Shown here piece after piece: positions 1 through 6,321 of a stretch of DNA of 7,864 bases. The first letter of the stretch is position 1; each line of letters begins with the position of its first letter. Location: NCBI GenBank assembly GCA_030042335.1, contig JASHZW010000144.1, forward strand, positions 1 through 7,864, written 5' to 3'. Position numbers and translations under genes: made by a program. Below the pieces are notes generated by a model that did no database searches, was not told the origin of the DNA, and saw only the letters and a list, made by a program, of their open reading frames with translations. The stretch comes from Nitrososphaerales archaeon (GTDB lineage Archaea; Thermoproteota; Nitrososphaeria; Nitrososphaerales; UBA183).

Positions 1-922
1 GCTGGCTGACGACCCTCCTCTCGACTTCTCCAGTCACCTCCTCGCGCTTCGGTGCTATCGAGTCGATCTCGTCGATGAAGACGATAGTAGGTGCCTTCTC
101 CCTTGCCTCCTTGAATATCTCCCTGAGTCTTGCCTCTGACTCACCGTAGAACTTGCTCATGATCTCCGGACCACCTATCGGAATGAAGTGAGCGGCGCTC
201 TCAGAAGCTACTGCCTTCGCCAGGAGCGTCTTGCCGGTTCCCGGAGGACCGTAGAGGAGAACTCCCTTCGGTGCTTCAACACCCAACTTCTCGAAAATCT
301 CCGGATGTCTCAGGGGGAGCTCAATCATCTCCCTTACCTTCTGGATCTCGTCCTTTATGCCACCGATATCTTCGTAAGTTACCTGTGGTACTCCCCTTAG
401 AGCCTCGCTCTTCGCCGAAATGACGAAGATCGTCTTCTGAGTTATCAGTGCCGCCTCTGCGGTCGGAGTTAATCCAGTAACCTGAAAAGTGAGCCTCCCG
501 CCGAAGTACGGTATCACCACGTTGTCGCCCTTCGTCACCGGGATACCCTCCAAGGCATCCGCTAAGTATCTCTCGTCTATGGGCGGCACCGCTTCGAGCG
601 GAGCGACCACTACCTTCTCAGCTGGTGGTGCCTTGACTTTCTTTACGATAACCATGTCGCCGATGGCGACGCCAGCGTTGTTCCTGATGAGACCGTCGAT
701 CCTTATTATTCCTCTGCCCTCGTCCGATGGGTAGAGAGGGAGGGACTTCCCGACCGTCCGTCTCTTTCCTTTGATCTCGATTACGTCTCCCGTGGACGCG
801 TCTAATTCGTCCATCGCGTCATAGTCCAGCCTGGCCACAGCCCGACCCACATCGCGAGTGTATCCCTCGAGAACCTTGAGCTGGACCTGCTGCTGGCTTA
901 CGCCTTTGTCACTGCTAGACAA
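1..922 (-). CDS. cdc48: CDC48/VCP-type AAA+ ATPase, N-terminal part (runs off the left edge)
   Basis: This is the first 307 residues of an archaeal CDC48/VCP (VAT-like) ATPase, a cytoplasmic hexameric unfoldase that extracts and unfolds proteins, often ahead of the proteasome. Residues about 10-100 form the N-terminal double-psi barrel region, about 105-175 the second N-subdomain, and from about 180 the D1 AAA+ domain begins ([13 protein letters not shown]). Walker A is GPPGTGKT at 225-232 and Walker B is IVFIDEID at 280-287, both intact. The rest of D1 and all of D2 lie outside the window. I chose the TTG at 922 because it gives the usual short polar N-terminus and has GGAG 8 bases upstream; no ATG or GTG fits as well. 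The gene is transcribed away from the rest of the window, and no strong box A is visible upstream. Family assignment is secure; the start is likely. Confidence 0.95.
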   Translation of the reverse strand, partial: MSSSDKGVSQQQVQLKVLEGYTRDVGRAVARLDYDAMDELDASTGDVIEIKGKRRTVGKSLPLYPSDEGRGIIRIDGLIRNNAGVAIGDMVIVKKVKAPPAEKVVVAPLEAVPPIDERYLADALEGIPVTKGDNVVIPYFGGRLTFQVTGLTPTAEAALITQKTIFVISAKSEALRGVPQVTYEDIGGIKDEIQKVREMIELPLRHPEIFEKLGVEAPKGVLLYGPPGTGKTLLAKAVASESAAHFIPIGGPEIMSKFYGESEARLREIFKEAREKAPTIVFIDEIDSIAPKREEVTGEVERRVVSQ

Positions 923-1020
923 TCCTTATACTCCTGTACCGATTACGAATCTTCGCCATAAGATAGGTGTTGCTATCATGCGGTTACGAATACTAGCCTA
1001 GATGACATCCTTCATGAGTA

Positions 1021-1281
1021 CTAATTTGAAGAGCTCTCTAAGTTAGTACCAGTCTTCGGGTGACTCTTGAACGTCTTTAGATATTCGACTAGGTCAACGA
1101 AATCTGGGTTGTTATCTACTTTGCGAAGTCGTACGCGAATGTCTTCCTTTCCTAGGTTCACCCACGATATCTGGTATTTGTTTCGCGACGTCTTCAAAAA
1201 AGATTACCTTATTGTCGGACTCAAAACGTGGTGAACGACGAGTTCCTCCGCTGGCATGAATGCAATCTTGTCCAAATCCAA
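1021..1281 (-). pseudogene. Small unassigned gene with one in-frame stop
   Basis: An 86-codon reading frame starts at TTG 1281, which has AGGAG (1288-1292) six bases upstream, and ends at TAG 1021-1023. It is interrupted once by TAA at 1204-1206 (codon 26). The N-terminal part reads MDLDKIAFMPAEELVVHHVL and the C-terminal part contains VNLGKEDIRVRLRKV and DFVDLVEYLKTFK, charged and amphipathic in the way of real protein. No family is recognised. The part after the stop, about 60 codons, keeps the same frame, so a single nonsense change would explain the break. A two-frameshift reading through a different frame (NKVIFFEDVAKQIPDIV) is also possible between about 1205 and 1165. It is divergent from the small ORF at 1350. 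Open stretches of this length do occur by chance, so the support is the ribosome binding site plus composition. Confidence 0.35.
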
Positions 1282-1349
1282 CGTCTTCTCCTAGTAGAAC
1301 AATTTTAGACTCCGAATAGGGTTATTTGCTTATTCAGGAGGTAAAGTCA

Positions 1350-1463
1350 GTGTCGACGAGCACGCCACGAAATAATCGTCGATCTGGCGATGAATTATGC
1401 CGCGCAGAGGAAAAAGTTGATATGCTCATGCTCAAAAATCAGGTCACACATGTCGAAACATAA
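1350..1463 (+). CDS. 37-residue ORF behind a perfect Shine-Dalgarno site
   Basis: A GTG at 1350 follows AGGAGGT (1336-1342) by seven bases, the strongest ribosome binding site in the window. The ORF is hydrophilic and basic at the N-terminus (STPRNNRRSGDE) with a possible short amphipathic helix in the second half (AEEKVDMLMLKNQV). A weak box A-like TTTTAGA near 1302-1308 would put transcription start near 1331, leaving a short leader that includes the Shine-Dalgarno site. No family is recognised. It may be a real small protein, or the 5' end of a gene whose continuation after the TAA at 1461-1463 has decayed; the frame reopens for about 26 codons after that stop. It is divergent from the gene starting at 1281, with 68 bases between the two start codons. 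Confidence 0.4.
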   Translation: MSTSTPRNNRRSGDELCRAEEKVDMLMLKNQVTHVET

Positions 1464-1716
1464 AGGGCTTCAGGTGTGCAGGGAATGACCGCGGTGACAT
1501 GGGGTCGGTCGAGCGGAGCCCGTGGGCGTAGGCAGTGTGTATGACGTTTCACTCTGAAATAAGCGACGGCCGATGGAGTAGCCATAGTTCAGCGTCTTGT
1601 CATCTTCTTAGCGGGGGCAATAGCGCGGGAACATTTGAAGATCGAGGTCGCTGAAGCTGGAAACAGGTCCACCAACGACCAATCAGTTTCAAGTTCAGAA
1701 GGAAGTCTGAACTGAG
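1464..1716. other. Gap without a supported gene
   Basis: All six frames are broken, or open only for lengths expected by chance. One plus-strand stretch (about 1566-1712) has a fairly protein-like composition but no start codon and no ribosome binding site. The only distinct element is the hairpin at 1692-1713. Confidence 0.4.
1692..1713 (+). promoter_or_regulatory. Hairpin just upstream of the 1717 start codon
   Basis: AGTTCAGA and TCTGAACT form a perfect 8-bp stem around the six-base loop AGGAAG, ending three bases before the ATG at 1717. The loop holds the only purine-rich Shine-Dalgarno-like stretch available to that start. The fold is seen directly in the sequence; a role in controlling translation is inferred. 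Confidence 0.35.
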
Positions 1717-2046
1717 ATGCAAGGTCCCTCGACGCGTAGGAGTTACCACACCGGCGCGGGGAGGCGCCACCTCGGTTCAAAGGACTACCTCGAATATCTT
1801 GATGAAAGGCTAGGATTCTCGAAAGGAACCTTTTACGACCTCTGTCTAGCAGCTGTAAAGTCGAAGACCAAGACTAGGACCAGGACGGGGGTCAAGGTGA
1901 CATATCGAGGAGAGACCGAACGCGACATACGTACGACCTCTCACCACTCCGCTCCGGTGCATAAAGCCATATTCTTGATCGAGTTCAAGATGACGAAGGC
2001 GGGGGAGCAGATGAACCGCGTGGTTCAGGTCCATCTGGAAAAATAG
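1717..2046 (+). CDS. Unassigned 109-residue protein
   Basis: The ORF runs from ATG to TAG without a break. Residues about 20-48 look like a helical segment (KDYLEYLDERLGFSKGTF), followed by a strongly basic stretch (KSKTKTRTRTG) and a C-terminal part with alternating hydrophobic residues (HKAIFLIEFKM, NRVVQVHLEK) that suggests beta strands. Codon choice is consistent with expressed genes nearby. No known family is recognised. It converges on, and its last 60 or so bases overlap, the 3' end of the broken YkgJ-type gene on the minus strand. No box A or clear Shine-Dalgarno site precedes it, apart from the hairpin with AGGAAG in its loop. It could be intact, or the 3' part of a longer decayed gene. 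Confidence 0.4.
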   Translation: MQGPSTRRSYHTGAGRRHLGSKDYLEYLDERLGFSKGTFYDLCLAAVKSKTKTRTRTGVKVTYRGETERDIRTTSHHSAPVHKAIFLIEFKMTKAGEQMNRVVQVHLEK

Positions 2047-2457
2047 CTTTTCTTCTTCTGGTCTTGTTGGCTTTTCTTTCGTCAATCAGTTTGAGATAGA
2101 CGTTTGATAACTCTCGTTTGGCTTTCAATGAGAGGTCAAACTCACCCCTGTATGGACATAATGCGTCCTTTACAGGATCGTTAAGGTCTTCGTCGAAGAT
2201 GATGGGATACAGCCTGCATCCGCGGGTCGATTTGAGTAGATTGTACACTGCTTGCCATCGTGGAAGACACATCTCCCGGCGCTACTGTTCCTGAGCATTT
2301 TGAAGCCGTCGGATTCAACTGCAAAAGAACCTTCCTTGAAACCCAGACGGGCTATTCGTTGCACATCATCCTCCAATAGAAGCATCCCCGTTCCATAACA
2401 GCAACTCACACAGTGATGGCTCTTGCAAATATTCTTCGAAGACCGGGGCGCCCCCAA
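1985..2457 (-). pseudogene. YkgJ-type CxxC...CC cluster protein, broken by one frameshift
   Basis: Two overlapping minus-strand frames (2170-2457 and 1985-2272) join into one protein of the YkgJ/UPF0153 family, small cytoplasmic proteins thought to bind zinc or an iron-sulfur cluster; the precise role is not established. The first frame holds CKSHHCVSCC (residues 11-20), then RCVFHDGKQCTIYSNRP near 62-78. The second supplies the expected continuation GCRLYPIIFDED and later CPYRGEF. One missing base near 2219-2224 would restore NRPAGCRLYP exactly as the family requires. The first frame has a stop directly upstream of TTG 2457, so that is the only start available in frame; it puts the first cysteine at residue 11, normal for the family. 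All key cysteines are present, so the break is recent or is a sequencing error. The 3' end overlaps the opposing gene ending at 2046. Confidence 0.8.
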
Positions 2458-2488
2458 TTAGCAGTCACGGGAAGAAAAGAGTGTGAGA

Positions 2489-2686
2489 TTACTGAACTTT
2501 TCGGGCTTTGGCACGTAACCGGATTCGAGCCTTCTGACGATACCTCTTGACGCCCGTTCCTATCGTCGCAGCTTCATCTCGATGCTACCTGTCGTAAGAA
2601 AAGGAGAATGGCACGACTACTAGAATGGCAAGAAGAAGGAGTAGGGCGAATTCGTAAGGAAGGCAAGAGAATTCGCGCACGCTCAA
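2489..2686 (-). pseudogene. Small membrane protein frame interrupted by an in-frame TAG
   Basis: From TTG 2686 the frame encodes a short N-terminus, then a clear membrane helix (EFALLLLLAILVVVPFSF), then TAG at 2585-2587. Without changing frame it continues for 31 codons into a very basic tail (GVKRYRQKARIRLRAKARK) ending at TAA 2489-2491. One membrane helix followed by a positively charged cytoplasmic tail is a common plan for small membrane proteins, so the two halves look like one gene. The TTG start overlaps the stop of the upstream ORF (TTGA at 2683-2686), which would suggest translational coupling. No family is recognised. The first half alone (33 residues) could also be a real tiny membrane protein. 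Confidence 0.3.
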
Positions 2687-2994
2687 CCGGTGCCCATCAA
2701 TCTACCGCTTACTGAAGCTGGCGGGGTCAGAACTCCCATTTCTAAGCGTCTTCTTTTGAAGAGCCAGAGCAAGTTCAACGGCGTTTGGACCGGCATGCTT
2801 GACTCGCCCTCAAGCGAGTTCAGAATATCGCCATACGCCTTGTCACCCTTCTTCGCACTCTTCGACAACTTCATGATGATCAGTTTCGGCATGCTCGACC
2901 CGATGTGGTTGAACTTTGGCTGACTGTCGACGATGAGCTCTATCTTTGTCAAGGCTTCCACCTCTATCCCTTCAATCCTGATGGGAAGCTTCAC
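2683..2994 (-). CDS. Unassigned 103-residue protein
   Basis: An unbroken ORF from ATG 2994, with codon use like the intact genes of the window (AAG, GAG, ATC and CTC favoured). It is mixed alpha/beta in appearance: IRIEGIEVEALTKIELIVD near residues 5-23, PKLIIMKLSKSAKKGDKAYG near 36-55, and a tail of uncertain character. No family is recognised. No Shine-Dalgarno site or box A precedes the ATG, and the frame is open for about 35 codons farther upstream into the next ORF, so this may be the C-terminal part of a longer gene broken by frame changes rather than a gene with its own start. Its stop overlaps the TTG of the small membrane ORF downstream. Confidence 0.45.
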   Translation of the reverse strand: MKLPIRIEGIEVEALTKIELIVDSQPKFNHIGSSMPKLIIMKLSKSAKKGDKAYGDILNSLEGESSMPVQTPLNLLWLFKRRRLEMGVLTPPASVSGRLMGTG

Positions 2995-3313
2995 ATGAGG
3001 AAGAGTCTACCGGCAAGGTGCGACACGAAGAGACGTCGACCGCTCTCGTTCGGGAGCTTGGACCGGAGAAGGCAAGAACGGCGAGACGCCGTCTATCGCC
3101 TGAAAATAGACCGACCTCCTCTTTGATTTGCATTGCTTTTTCGCTGGTGAGGGCGAGCGAGAACGCCTCCAGCAGAGCGGTCATCTCCCTGGCGAACCTC
3201 TCCTTCTTCCCCTGCTCCTTGAGGATGTGCTCTGGGGCTGAAGAATCAAGGTTCCAGGCTCGGAGTGTATGCACGTATCGGCCGTCCCATTGTAAGCAAT
3301 CCTTTGTGCTCAT
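2972..3313 (-). pseudogene. Possible HsdR (type I restriction) C-terminal remnant
   Basis: The central part of this ORF (EHILKEQGKKERFAREMTAL, then LEAFSLALTSEKAMQIKEEV) resembles the helical region after the helicase domains in type I restriction R subunits. There a pattern of the type RF...TAL..AF.LA....A..I..EV.FFQA is usual. Directly after EEVGL, the neighbouring frame reads FQAI, and the original frame then resumes with RRRLA, so a pair of compensating small indels near 3105-3120 would restore the family pattern. The rest of an HsdR (nuclease and helicase motors) is absent, so at most this is a fragment. The match is from memory of the family pattern, not from a search, and an unrelated helical protein remains possible. 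The last 40 or so residues are low-quality sequence that is probably read out of frame. Confidence 0.4.
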
Positions 3314-3533
3314 TACATGGCTCGAGCGACTCGCGCTCGTTCCTGGGCACGTCGGACTGAAATCTCCTTACGCGTCCACAATCGAAGTAGTATGAGTGCG
3401 ACGCGCCCGCTATTATGCCTCTTGTTACGGTCCGCCCGGCGAGGATAAGCTGGGCATGAAGATAATCCGAGTCACCCTTCCTTGCTCTCTTGGCGAGCCT
3501 AATCTTCCTTTCCGCGAGTGATGATTGATACAT
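3246..3533 (-). CDS. Unassigned 95-residue ORF with its own promoter
   Basis: The ORF starts at ATG 3533, 36 bases downstream of an archaeal box A-like CTTAATAAG (3565-3573), giving a predicted leader of about 10 bases. The first 75 residues are protein-like: a basic helix (AERKIRLAKRARKGDSDY), a hydrophobic stretch (QLILAGRTVTRGIIAGAS) and a charged segment (RRFQSDVPRNERESLE). The last 20 residues overlap the next ORF in another frame and may not belong. Its product is not recognised. It may be an intact small gene, or the 5' end of a longer gene running on through the ORFs at 3313 and 2994 by way of two frame changes. It is divergent from the TRAM gene. Confidence 0.4.
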   Translation of the reverse strand: MYQSSLAERKIRLAKRARKGDSDYLHAQLILAGRTVTRGIIAGASHSYYFDCGRVRRFQSDVPRNERESLEPCNEHKGLLTMGRPIRAYTPSLEP

Positions 3534-3564
3534 ACTGGATTCCAGATGCTGTGTGCGAGGGCAC

Positions 3565-3573
3565 CTTATTAAG
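3565..3573 (-). promoter_or_regulatory. Box A-like element for the ORF starting at 3533
   Basis: CTTAATAAG lies 36 bases upstream of ATG 3533, a spacing that would put transcription start near 3543. It sits inside the near-palindrome CCTTATTAAGG. The match to the archaeal TATA consensus is moderate. Confidence 0.35.
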
Positions 3574-3659
3574 GAGAAGCGCCGAAATTGATGCCTGCTA
3601 CTTTTTGGTTGATGAGCCGTCTTGTGGTTCTGCGAGTTGCCGAGCGTGACCGAGTCATG

Positions 3660-3667
3660 TTTAATAA
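3660..3667 (+). promoter_or_regulatory. Box A candidate for the TRAM gene
   Basis: TTTAATAA is centred about 64 bases upstream of ATG 3727, which predicts a transcription start near 3690 and a leader of about 37 bases. No clear Shine-Dalgarno site is present in that leader; AGGTG at about 3707 is too far from the start to be convincing. Confidence 0.35.
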
Positions 3668-3726
3668 GAGACCGGTCTGGCGTTGGTTCACTGGAGAACT
3701 AACAGTAGGTGTGTGAATTATAGAAT

Positions 3727-4062
3727 ATGAGTTTCGGACAACGTGGCGGGTATAACCGCGGTGGATTCGGCGGAAATCGCGATGGCGGCTTCGGCGGTTC
3801 CTCCTTCAAGAAACCAGTTGAGGTCGGTAAGGAGTACGATGTTACTATCTCCGACACCAGCAAGCGAGGTGAAGGCATTGCCAAGATCGATGGGTTCGTG
3901 ATCTTTGTACCAGGGACAAAGGTAGGTCAGAAGGCAAGGATCAAGGTCACCCAGGTCTCGCCGAGGTTTGCGAGCGGTCAGTTAATCGAAGAGGCAATAG
4001 CGGACAAAGCTGGTGCTACTGCATCAACGACCCAGGAACCTGCAGGTAACAGCACCGCGTAG
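3727..4062 (+). CDS. TRAM-domain protein with Gly/Arg-rich N-terminus
   Basis: A 111-residue protein. Residues 1-27 are rich in glycine with interspersed Arg, Tyr, Phe and Asn (RGGYNRGGFGGNRDGGFGG), like RGG tails of RNA-binding proteins. Residues about 31-90 form a TRAM domain, a small beta-barrel that binds RNA: VGKEYDVTISDTSKRGEGIA, then a strand with the characteristic FVIFVPGTKVGQ, then ARIKVTQV. The tail is small and polar (Ala, Thr, Ser). Stand-alone TRAM proteins are common in archaea, where some have been shown to act as RNA chaperones similar in role to bacterial cold-shock proteins. The ORF is unbroken and the start is the only ATG that keeps the N-terminal tail. It is followed by a palindrome and then a T-run, and it lies upstream of TFB in the same direction but in a separate unit. 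Confidence 0.9.
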   Translation: MSFGQRGGYNRGGFGGNRDGGFGGSSFKKPVEVGKEYDVTISDTSKRGEGIAKIDGFVIFVPGTKVGQKARIKVTQVSPRFASGQLIEEAIADKAGATASTTQEPAGNSTA

Positions 4063-4065
4063 GCC

Positions 4066-4081
4066 ACGGGAATATTCCCGT
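4066..4081 (+). terminator. Perfect 16-base palindrome after the TRAM stop codon
   Basis: ACGGGAATATTCCCGT is fully self-complementary and begins four bases after the TAG. It can form a short hairpin in the transcript, or a dyad in DNA. It has no T-run directly behind it, so it may protect the 3' end or bind a dimeric protein rather than terminate transcription on its own. Confidence 0.4.
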
Positions 4082-4098
4082 TGCTTGGCTCTAGAGGT

Positions 4099-4140
4099 TG
4101 GTTGACCAAAAACGCGTTGGCAACCAGACCAATTTTTTTT
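4099..4140 (+). terminator. T-run terminator of the TRAM unit
   Basis: Eight T residues at 4133-4140 follow a weak six-base stem (TGGTTG at 4099-4104 with CAACCA at 4121-4126). Archaeal RNA polymerase terminates at T-runs with or without a hairpin. The position, about 70 bases past the TRAM stop and 200 before TFB, suits the end of the TRAM transcript. Confidence 0.55.
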
Positions 4141-4305
4141 CGAAGATAATTTTGGCAAAATGATTCCGTCGTGATGAGTGTGAAGTCTTAATAGAAGGCC
4201 CTTTCCTACAAGAAAAACGTTTCCTTGTCGCCGCATACAGTTCGAGAGGCGATTGTGATCGCTTTGATGGCCTGATGATAGCGATGGCTGAGGGAAGCCT
4301 GTAAG

Positions 4306-4323
4306 AAAAGTGAATCAATATAC
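4306..4323 (+). promoter_or_regulatory. BRE/box A promoter of the TFB gene
   Basis: A purine-rich stretch (4306-4314) followed by AATATA (4317-4322) is centred 24 bases upstream of GTG 4344, the distance expected when transcription starts at or next to the start codon. TFB is therefore probably translated from a leaderless mRNA. Confidence 0.55.
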
Positions 4324-4343
4324 CAAATTACTATCGGGCGGAT

Positions 4344-5261
4344 GTGGGAAGGGTAAGGGCTGAAAGGGCAGGCCGCAGGTGCCCCAGATGCGGTCTGAAT
4401 TCCATGCGGAGCGACTCATCGCGGGGCGAAGTATTCTGCAGTGGCTGCGGCTTCGTGAGTAACGAACAGATAGTCGAGTCAGGACCGGAATGGAGGTCGT
4501 TCTCAGGTGACGAGAAGGACGACAGGAGCAGGGCGGGTCTGCCGACCTCACTGGCCATCCACGATATGGGTCTGGCTACGAAGATGAGCGAAGAGAACAG
4601 GGACGCTGGGGGGAGGACACTCTCCGGGGCCATGAAATCCACCGTCGAGCGCATGAGGACCTGGGACAGGAGGAGTCAGGTGCATGAATCCGCGGATAGG
4701 AACCTCAGGCAGGCTTTCAGTGAGCTGCGCAGGTTGTCAGACAAACTCTCCGTCTCGGAGGCCGTCACGGAGAAGGCAGCATACATCTACAGGAAAGCCC
4801 TTGCGATGAGCCTGGTCAGGGGTCGGTCGATTACCGCGATTCTCGCTGCTTCTCTCTATGCCGCCTGCAGGGACAGGCAGGTGCCCAGGACATTGAAGGA
4901 CGTGGCCGCGGCCAGCAACGTCAAGAAGAAGGATATAGCCCGGTCATACAGGCTTCTGATCAAGGAGATGGACCTAAAGATGCCGGTTGTCAATCCGGCT
5001 CGCTGTGTAACAGGAATAGCATCCAGAGCGCACGTGGGCGAGAAGACTCAGAGGAGGGCACTGCAGATCTTGCTGAAGGCTGGAGAGCAGCATATCTCGG
5101 CGGGGAAGGATCCAATGGGATTCTCCGCATCCGCTCTCTACGTGGCCTGCACCCTAGAAGGCGAGTCCGTCACACAGCGCGACATCGCTGGGGCGGCGGG
5201 TGTAACAGAGGTCACGATAAGGAACAGGTACAAGGGTCTCAAAGCGTCGCTCGGAATATAG
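4344..5261 (+). CDS. tfb: Transcription initiation factor B (TFB, TFIIB-like)
   Basis: A complete 305-residue archaeal TFB. It binds the TBP-box A complex and the BRE, and brings RNA polymerase to promoters. The zinc ribbon has CPRCG at 13-17 and CSGCG at 32-36. The B-reader and linker follow (GPEWRSF at 47-53, then about 55-100 with NRDAGGRTLS). Two cyclin-like repeats span about 118-205 and 215-303, with the typical RGRSITAILAASLYAACR in the first and SASALYVACTLEG in the second. The recognition helix motif VTEVTIRNRYKGL lies near the C-terminus. Length and motifs are normal. The start is GTG, chosen because box A lies 24 bases upstream and no earlier in-frame start fits; an overlapping ATG at 4342 is in another frame. 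Many archaea carry several TFBs, so this may be one of a set. The stop lies 24 bases from the end of a possible convergent gene remnant. Confidence 0.97.
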   Translation: MGRVRAERAGRRCPRCGLNSMRSDSSRGEVFCSGCGFVSNEQIVESGPEWRSFSGDEKDDRSRAGLPTSLAIHDMGLATKMSEENRDAGGRTLSGAMKSTVERMRTWDRRSQVHESADRNLRQAFSELRRLSDKLSVSEAVTEKAAYIYRKALAMSLVRGRSITAILAASLYAACRDRQVPRTLKDVAAASNVKKKDIARSYRLLIKEMDLKMPVVNPARCVTGIASRAHVGEKTQRRALQILLKAGEQHISAGKDPMGFSASALYVACTLEGESVTQRDIAGAAGVTEVTIRNRYKGLKASLGI

Positions 5262-5285
5262 GGCCTGCGAAACCCGACTATCCGG

Positions 5286-5566
5286 TTACAGGGCGATGGA
5301 TATTATGGTTTTACCGTTCGACTTGTCCATTATGTTGATCTGCTGCGGTGGTGCCTGAAGACCCCGTCTCCTAAGCAGGCGATGAGATCCATCCCTTTCT
5401 CGCTCTCCAAGGCCTCCGTCGACCCGGCCGAGACCATTCGCCTGAACTCTTGGGTATGTTTTGGTATCCCGCTACGCTGGATGTATTTGATGACATCCGG
5501 ACTATTGTAAAACCTAGCTCGGATATCCTGTTGTCGCTGTATTTCCTCTTATTCCACGCTTGTCAT
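5286..5566 (-). pseudogene. Unassigned gene remnant convergent with TFB
   Basis: A possible gene starts at ATG 5566 but meets TAA at codon 6 (5549-5551). The same frame then stays open for 72 codons to 5330, with protein-like sequence (EIQRQQDIRARFYNSPDVIK, then RRMVSAGSTEALESEKGMDL). Near 5355-5365 a change of frame would continue into QAPPQQINIMDKSNGKTIIS and end at TAA 5286-5288. A box A (CCCTTTATAGGG) sits 32 bases upstream of the ATG. So promoter, start and body are all plausible, but one nonsense change and perhaps one frameshift disable it. No family is recognised. Chance ORFs of this length are common, so support rests on promoter spacing and composition. Confidence 0.3.
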
Positions 5567-6000
5567 GTTTTGGTCGTTCCAGCGAGATTGCACCCTATAA
5601 AGGGTAGGATTGGGACAAGGTGCCAGCGACGACGCTCCAGATGGATCCAACCCAGAGTCGCCGGTAAAGGATGGAGCCTGTCGCCTATCATAGTGCTATT
5701 AGGGGGTGAATCTGGCCCCATCCTGAATCAAAAGTGAATTATGAAGTATGCAGCATACACAAGATTCGATTGCAGACCAGTCCGGGTTCAGACCGTCTAG
5801 TGTGTCCTGTATGCGACCAAATTAGCAGCCAGCAGAAGAACAGAAGGCGAGGAAGAGGCAGGTAAAGGGCCTCTCAGCTTCTAAACGTCTTGATGTAATG
5901 AGGAATTTTTCCTTTCGCGCCGTGGTGGCAATAATGTGCTACCGTTGTCGCACACGCATGAGCTACAAGCCTCGAGGAGCGCTCGTGTATCTGGTTACTT
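5567..6000. other. Gap without a supported gene
   Basis: No frame on either strand has both a credible start and protein-like sequence. The stretch contains the palindromic box A at 5593-5604, a small inverted repeat GTATGCAGCATAC at 5746-5758, and otherwise nothing I can name. Confidence 0.4.
5593..5604 (-). promoter_or_regulatory. Palindromic box A, CCCTTTATAGGG
   Basis: A perfect 12-base palindrome with a TTTATA core. On the minus strand it lies 32 bases upstream of ATG 5566, giving a predicted leader of only a few bases. Because it is symmetric it could serve either strand, but no gene starts at a suitable distance on the plus strand. Confidence 0.35.
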
Positions 6001-6225
6001 TCACAGTGATAAGCCCATCACTCCATCGACACGGGCTAGGACGGCCTTGAAATCACCGACGCGCTTTTTGAACTCGGTAACGACGGCCATTTTCGTACCA
6101 TTTGAAGCCGAAGTTCTAGTTAACCTTTCGTCACGGATGACGTGACTGTGATCATTATGGTCAGGCTGTCCGAGCGCGCTGACAAAAAATCCGGCCCACA
6201 TCTCGAATTCTTCTGGAAGCTTCAC
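6001..6225 (-). CDS. Doubtful 74-residue ORF
   Basis: An unbroken frame from GTG 6225 to TGA. The N-terminal part (KLPEEFEMWAGFFVSALGQ) and the C-terminal part (EFKKRVGDFKAVLARVDGVM) look protein-like; the middle is polar and odd. No Shine-Dalgarno site or box A is visible upstream, and no family is recognised. It could be a decayed fragment or a chance ORF. Confidence 0.25.
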   Translation of the reverse strand: MKLPEEFEMWAGFFVSALGQPDHNDHSHVIRDERLTRTSASNGTKMAVVTEFKKRVGDFKAVLARVDGVMGLSL

Positions 6226-6321
6226 ACTGAGTTAGGCTGAAGGCTTCCTTAAGCATCAGCCGGAGGATGGTTTTGATGATTTTTAAGACTGGCAAGAGCA
6301 TGGCAGACAGAGCGATTTCGG

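Larger units (their letters stand above)
4063..4343 (+). other. Intergenic region between the TRAM gene and TFB
   Basis: No gene is supported in these 281 bases. They hold a 16-base palindrome, a weak stem followed by eight T residues, and the TFB promoter. Scattered box C and box D-like words (GTGATGA at 4171, CTGATGA at 4272, CTGA at 4288) are not spaced as in archaeal C/D guide RNAs. Confidence 0.5.

Noticed and set aside
188..734. Plus-strand ORFs opposite CDC48
   Set aside because: They are shadows of the strongly conserved minus-strand ATPase frame.
3018..3395. 125-residue plus-strand ORF opposite the HsdR-like fragment
   Set aside because: It is antisense to more protein-like frames, has an Arg/Ser-rich composition typical of reversed coding sequence, and lacks a promoter or ribosome binding site.
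4171..4291. C/D box guide RNA (GTGATGA, CTGATGA, CTGA)
   Set aside because: The distances between boxes are about 100 and 9 bases; archaeal C/D RNAs need 10-12 base guides in a roughly 60-base RNA, and two of the boxes overlap.
5450..5737. 95-residue plus-strand ORF after TFB
   Set aside because: It is antisense to the more protein-like remnant at 5286-5566, and its second half is not protein-like; no start signal is seen.
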